From: Pseudomonadota bacterium
GTDB taxonomy: Bacteria > Bdellovibrionota > Oligoflexia > Oligoflexales > Oligoflexaceae
Length of the DNA stretch: 8,984 nt
NCBI GenBank assembly: GCA_029556045.1
Contig: JAKQGS010000161.1
Span: 1-8,984, forward strand
Direction of reading: 5' to 3'
In this document: piece by piece, positions 6,156 through 8,984 of the stretch
Layout: each line of letters starts with the position of its first letter
Numbering within the stretch: position 1 is the stretch's first letter
Notes under the pieces: model-generated
The model's input: only the letters and a program-made list of their open reading frames with translations
What the model was told of the DNA's origin: nothing
Databases searched by the model: none
Program-made: the position numbers and the translations under genes

Positions 6156-6890
6156 ATGTGGATTTACCCGCTGTTATCAGCCGTTTTGATTGCGGCCCTG
6201 ATGATTTTTCTGCACCTGTGGAACCAGTCCCGCTCGACGTCGCGGTCACTTACCTACCGCAGCAATTATCTCGTTTTGCTGGCAGTGGCGGAGCGGGTGG
6301 TGCAAAAGATCAATCAGCTGGCCCCGGTGGCGGAGCACGTGAAAGAGGAAAAACTCCTGGACCTCTACGAAGGAGCCATCAAACTTGTGGAAAACCTGCT
6401 GTCTGCCATGCAGCGACTCCCCCACTTTGGGCAGGACGGTGCGTCGGTCCGTTCAGGCCTGGTGCTGGCGCGGGAGTGTGAGTCCCGGGTGGACCGGGTC
6501 TACGATAATTTTAAGTCTTCCCTGGAGGGTGGGCCATTTGAGATGTCCCGCTGGCTTCCCGCCTGGAAGGGGCCGGACCTGCTGGAGGTCAAAGGGTGTT
6601 ATTTCTGCTCCAAACCGCCCCATGTTGACCAGTTTCGTCAGGTGCGCACCAAGATTAATGGCATCGTCGTGAGCGTTTGGGGATGCCAAGCCTGCCGCGA
6701 TGAGCTGAAACAAACCGGCAAGGCCAAGGTGCTCTATTTTACCCGTGGCGGCCAGCCCATCCACTGGAGCCACGTGAAGGAGTACAAGCCGACGCAGGAC
6801 TTTTGGGGACTCAATCAGAAGGGCTACCGTTTCCCCCACGAGCCGAAGCTTAAACTGGTGATCTCCAACAGCGAGAGAGTCGACCCCTGA
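6156..6890 (+). CDS. Single-pass membrane protein with paired CxxC zinc-knuckle motif
   Basis: I do not recognise a named family. The 244-residue product opens with one hydrophobic span (residues about 2-22, WIYPLLSAVLIAALMIFLHL), then a mostly helical region with charged stretches (to about 125), then a C-terminal domain with GCYFC and, 25 residues later, GCQAC (Cys148, 151, 177, 180). Two CxxC pairs at this spacing are typical of a zinc-ribbon or treble-clef fold. The positively charged NQSRSTSRS after the span suggests the large part is cytoplasmic. Conserved-looking QPIHWSHVKEY and SNSER follow. Start: ATG 6156 has AAAGGGA ten bases upstream and begins at the membrane span; in-frame ATGs at 6117 and 6099 would add 13 or 19 residues with weaker ribosome sites. 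A signalling or assembly role is possible but unsupported. Confidence 0.75.
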   Translation: MWIYPLLSAVLIAALMIFLHLWNQSRSTSRSLTYRSNYLVLLAVAERVVQKINQLAPVAEHVKEEKLLDLYEGAIKLVENLLSAMQRLPHFGQDGASVRSGLVLARECESRVDRVYDNFKSSLEGGPFEMSRWLPAWKGPDLLEVKGCYFCSKPPHVDQFRQVRTKINGIVVSVWGCQACRDELKQTGKAKVLYFTRGGQPIHWSHVKEYKPTQDFWGLNQKGYRFPHEPKLKLVISNSERVDP

Positions 6891-6991
6891 TCCGTTAACT
6901 TTGGCTGGCGTTGTTGCAGTTTTCGTGTCAAAAACTTGAGGCCTTCAAAATTCATTCAAGTCTTTTTATTAAAAGCTTATAGGAGCGTTAT

Positions 6992-7981
6992 ATGTCTAAG
7001 CCCATTCAGGTTGCGGTCACAGGTGCGGCAGGTCAAATCGGTTACAGTTTGTTGTTTCGTCTGGCCTCTGGCGAGGTGTTTGGCGCCAACCAAAAGGTGC
7101 GCCTGAAGCTGGTGGAATTGCCCGGCGCGATAAAAGCGGCGGAAGGCACCGCCATGGAGCTGCTGGACTGCGGCTTTCCCACCCTGGATGGACTCGATGT
7201 TTGCGACAGCCCCGAGACCGGATTTGATGGCGTGAACTGGGCTCTGCTGGTTGGCTCCAAACCCCGCGGCCCCGGCATGGAACGCAACGACCTCTTGAAA
7301 GACAACGGCCATATCTTTGTGGGCCAGGGCAAAGCCCTGCGCAAAGCCGCCAGTGATGTGCGCATCGTGGTGGTGGGCAACCCCTGCAACACCAACTGCC
7401 TGATCGCTCAGCACAACTGCAAAGATGTTCCGGCCACCCGGTTTTCCGCCATGACCATGCTGGATGAAAACCGCGCCAAAGCCCAGCTAGCCATCAAAGC
7501 CGGTGTGAACGTCGGTGCTGTCACCAACCTGGCCATCTGGGGTAACCATAGCTCCACCATGTTCCCGGACTTTGAAAACACCAAGATCAACGGCAAGCCT
7601 GTGACCGAAGTGATCAGCGATCGCGCCTGGCTTGAAAAAGACTTTATCACCACTGTGCAAAAACGCGGTGCGGCCATCATCGAAGCCCGCGGCAAGTCTT
7701 CCGCAGCGTCCGCAGCGTCCGCCTGTATCGATCACATCAAACGCTTTTCCACCAAAACTCCGGCGGGCGACTGGTTCTCCGCTTCGGTGCCGAGCGATGG
7801 CTCCGCTTATGACATCCCGTCTGGATTGATCTTCTCCTTCCCGATTCGTTACAATGGGGATGGGACTTATGAAATCGTGCGCAATGTTCCGTTGAGTGAT
7901 TTTGCCCGGACCAAAATCGGCCTCACCACCAAAGAACTGTTAGAAGAGCGCGAGATCGTCAAAGAGATGCTTGGCAAATAA
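6992..7981 (+). CDS. mdh: Malate dehydrogenase
   Basis: Catalyses the reversible NAD-dependent oxidation of malate to oxaloacetate in the TCA cycle, in the cytoplasm. The 329-residue length is normal for the type-2, cytosolic-like MDH group. The Rossmann nucleotide loop [14 protein letters not shown] is at residues 10-23, and Glu42 at the end of the second strand suggests NAD rather than NADP. Substrate arginines are Arg92 and Arg98 in the mobile loop [13 protein letters not shown]. Catalytic Asp158 and Arg161 sit in LDENRA and catalytic His186 in [11 protein letters not shown]. The family's SSAASAAS segment is at 236-243. AGGAG at 6981-6985 lies six bases before the ATG. The 101-bp gap upstream has only weak promoter-like hexamers (TTCAAA 6944, TATTAA 6967). 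A lipoprotein gene follows after 17 bp, so the two are probably co-transcribed. Confidence 0.97.
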   Translation: MSKPIQVAVTGAAGQIGYSLLFRLASGEVFGANQKVRLKLVELPGAIKAAEGTAMELLDCGFPTLDGLDVCDSPETGFDGVNWALLVGSKPRGPGMERNDLLKDNGHIFVGQGKALRKAASDVRIVVVGNPCNTNCLIAQHNCKDVPATRFSAMTMLDENRAKAQLAIKAGVNVGAVTNLAIWGNHSSTMFPDFENTKINGKPVTEVISDRAWLEKDFITTVQKRGAAIIEARGKSSAASAASACIDHIKRFSTKTPAGDWFSASVPSDGSAYDIPSGLIFSFPIRYNGDGTYEIVRNVPLSDFARTKIGLTTKELLEEREIVKEMLGK

Positions 7982-7998
7982 TTTTTGCAGGACCCCAC

Positions 7999-8682
7999 AT
8001 GTTAGTGATGCGATTTTTAGCTTTTACCGTGGCGGCGCTGGTGGGACTCACCGGTTGCCTGCCGCCGTACCTGGCTAAATATCGTCAGCAAAACGGAGCC
8101 ACTGCTGAACCGGGGGAACCCCTTGCGGCGACCCCTGGGAATCAAGCAGCAACCCCCGCATCCGTGGGGGAAGATTCCCCCCCTGCCCCGACCTCACGGA
8201 AGGCGGAACCCCGTCTGACCCAGGTGGATCCTCAGACCTTTCGGATCCCGGCCCCCATTGGAGAGGTCTGGGATAGTGCCGTCGATGTTCTGGTTAAAAA
8301 CTACACACTCACGGCTGTTGAGCCCAAAACCGGTGTGATTTCAACCGAATGGGATACGTATTACAAAGATGACATGACATACCGCAACCGGTTGACCCTT
8401 CGGTTTAAGGGAATTGCCCCGCAGGAAACCGAGCTGGTGGTGGCCAATACCCTGCAGTCGCTGGGGTACCCCACGGAAGGTGTTGCAGAAGTTTGGCTTC
8501 CGGTGGAAGGCAGTGAAGAAGAAATCGTGCGGGTCGCTAAGAACGTGGCGATTTTATTAGGAATCAACGAAGATCTGCCGCCGCCTCGGCCGGTGGCTAT
8601 CAAACCTAAGAGTTCGGACAAACCAGCGGAGCCCTCCGACGCGGAAATCCCGGTTCCCCCCAAAGTTCCCCAGCCCCATTGA
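7999..8682 (+). CDS. BamC/NlpB-like outer-membrane lipoprotein
   Basis: A 227-residue predicted lipoprotein with a clear signal peptide ending in the lipobox LTGC (Cys20). Residues about 21-75 are a low-complexity Ala/Pro-rich linker. Residues about 80-190 form one compact domain (FRIPAPIGEVWDSAVDVLVKN, TGVISTEWDT, YRNRLTLRFKG) whose pattern resembles the domains of BamC/NlpB and similar envelope lipoproteins, where a conserved Trp follows a strand and 'TG.I.T.W' follows. The tail after 190 is Pro/Lys/Glu-rich. BamC helps the BAM complex insert outer-membrane proteins; whether this protein does so is inference from fold resemblance only. AGGA at 7989-7992 is six bases from ATG 7999; a second ATG at 8008 is possible. 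It lies 17 bp after mdh and 58 bp before htpX, all on the same strand. Confidence 0.8.
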   Translation: MLVMRFLAFTVAALVGLTGCLPPYLAKYRQQNGATAEPGEPLAATPGNQAATPASVGEDSPPAPTSRKAEPRLTQVDPQTFRIPAPIGEVWDSAVDVLVKNYTLTAVEPKTGVISTEWDTYYKDDMTYRNRLTLRFKGIAPQETELVVANTLQSLGYPTEGVAEVWLPVEGSEEEIVRVAKNVAILLGINEDLPPPRPVAIKPKSSDKPAEPSDAEIPVPPKVPQPH

Positions 8683-8740
8683 CTTTTGCGCCCCCGTGCT
8701 TAATTTCCCTTTGGCCTTTTTAATTTGGAGAACAAATCCC

Positions 8741-8984
8741 ATGGCGATGTTTAAGCGTGTGTTTTTGATGATTGCCGTCAATATCGGGATCGTGGTGACG
8801 ATCTCGATCGTTCTGAGCCTGCTCGGTGTGCAGCCCTACATGACCCGTTACGGGATCAATTATGAGTCCCTGGCGATCTTCTGCCTGGTTTGGGGTATGG
8901 GGGCTTCCTTCATTTCTCTTCTGATCTCGAAGCAGATGGCCAAGTGGACCATGGGGGTTCAGATCATTAACCCCAACCAGATGG
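8741..8984 (+). CDS. htpX: Protease HtpX, N-terminal part (cut by window edge)
   Basis: The first 81 codons of an HtpX-type zinc metalloprotease (M48), an inner-membrane enzyme that degrades misfolded membrane proteins, in other bacteria alongside FtsH. Visible are the N-terminal span (residues about 5-29, MFKRVFLMIAVNIGIVVTIS) and a second span (about 43-63, SLAIFCLVWGMGASFISLLIS) followed by SKQMAKWTMGVQ, the stretch that typically precedes the protease domain. The HExxH zinc site would lie beyond the window and cannot be checked. GGAG at 8727-8730 is ten bases before the ATG; Met3 is an alternative start. It follows the lipoprotein gene by 58 bp with no clear terminator between them. Confidence 0.88.
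   Translation, partial: MAMFKRVFLMIAVNIGIVVTISIVLSLLGVQPYMTRYGINYESLAIFCLVWGMGASFISLLISKQMAKWTMGVQIINPNQM

Noticed and set aside
6977..7414. Minus-strand open frame of 145 codons opposite mdh
   Set aside because: It is antisense to mdh with its unmistakable catalytic motifs; the open frame results from biased codon use in mdh.
7700..7723. Tandem 9-bp repeat TCCGCAGCG in mdh
   Set aside because: It encodes the conserved SAASAAS segment of malate dehydrogenases, so it is explained by protein conservation.

Overview
This window reads as chromosomal DNA from a Gram-negative bacterium. Two lipobox-bearing lipoproteins, an HtpX-type membrane protease and a bacterial malate dehydrogenase of the [14 protein letters not shown] class all point that way. 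The mix of a Lcl_C/DUF1566 repeat lipoprotein, a degenerate beta-lactamase-fold protein and a small aromatic-rich protein resembles what I know of Bdellovibrionota and related predatory or delta-like lineages, but that placement is inference and could be wrong.

Layout. Bases 1-282 hold no convincing gene. Bases 283-2781 (+) encode a large lipoprotein with a ZU5-like region, an IPT/TIG domain, five Cys-paired repeats of about 48 residues and a C-terminal Lcl_C/DUF1566 domain. Bases 2782-3015 hold a 13-bp direct repeat copy and then a striking array of five TCCAC motifs spaced 20, 20, 29 and 20 bp around an extended -10 promoter. This array leads into a self-inhibited Fic enzyme (3016-4560, +) that is AT-richer than the housekeeping genes. 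The same 13-bp sequence recurs just after the Fic stop, so the Fic locus is bracketed by direct repeats and may be an insertion.

The next two genes are on the minus strand. One encodes a protein that aligns with beta-lactamase-fold exonucleases but has lost essentially every metal-ligand motif (4615-5631), preceded by a good sigma70-type promoter. The other is a 63-residue aromatic-rich protein (5759-5950). Divergent from these is a single-pass membrane protein with two CxxC knuckles (6156-6890, +).

The right end looks like core genome: mdh (6992-7981), a BamC-like lipoprotein 17 bp downstream (7999-8682), and the start of htpX (8741 to the window edge), all on the plus strand and closely spaced. 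They cover central carbon metabolism, envelope biogenesis and membrane protein quality control; co-transcription of mdh with the lipoprotein gene is likely, and with htpX possible.

Most unusual: the phased TCCAC array overlapping the Fic promoter and start codon, and the systematically de-metallated beta-lactamase-fold protein whose HxHxDH position is a serine tract and whose C-terminus ends in a clamp-motif-like QPTLF.
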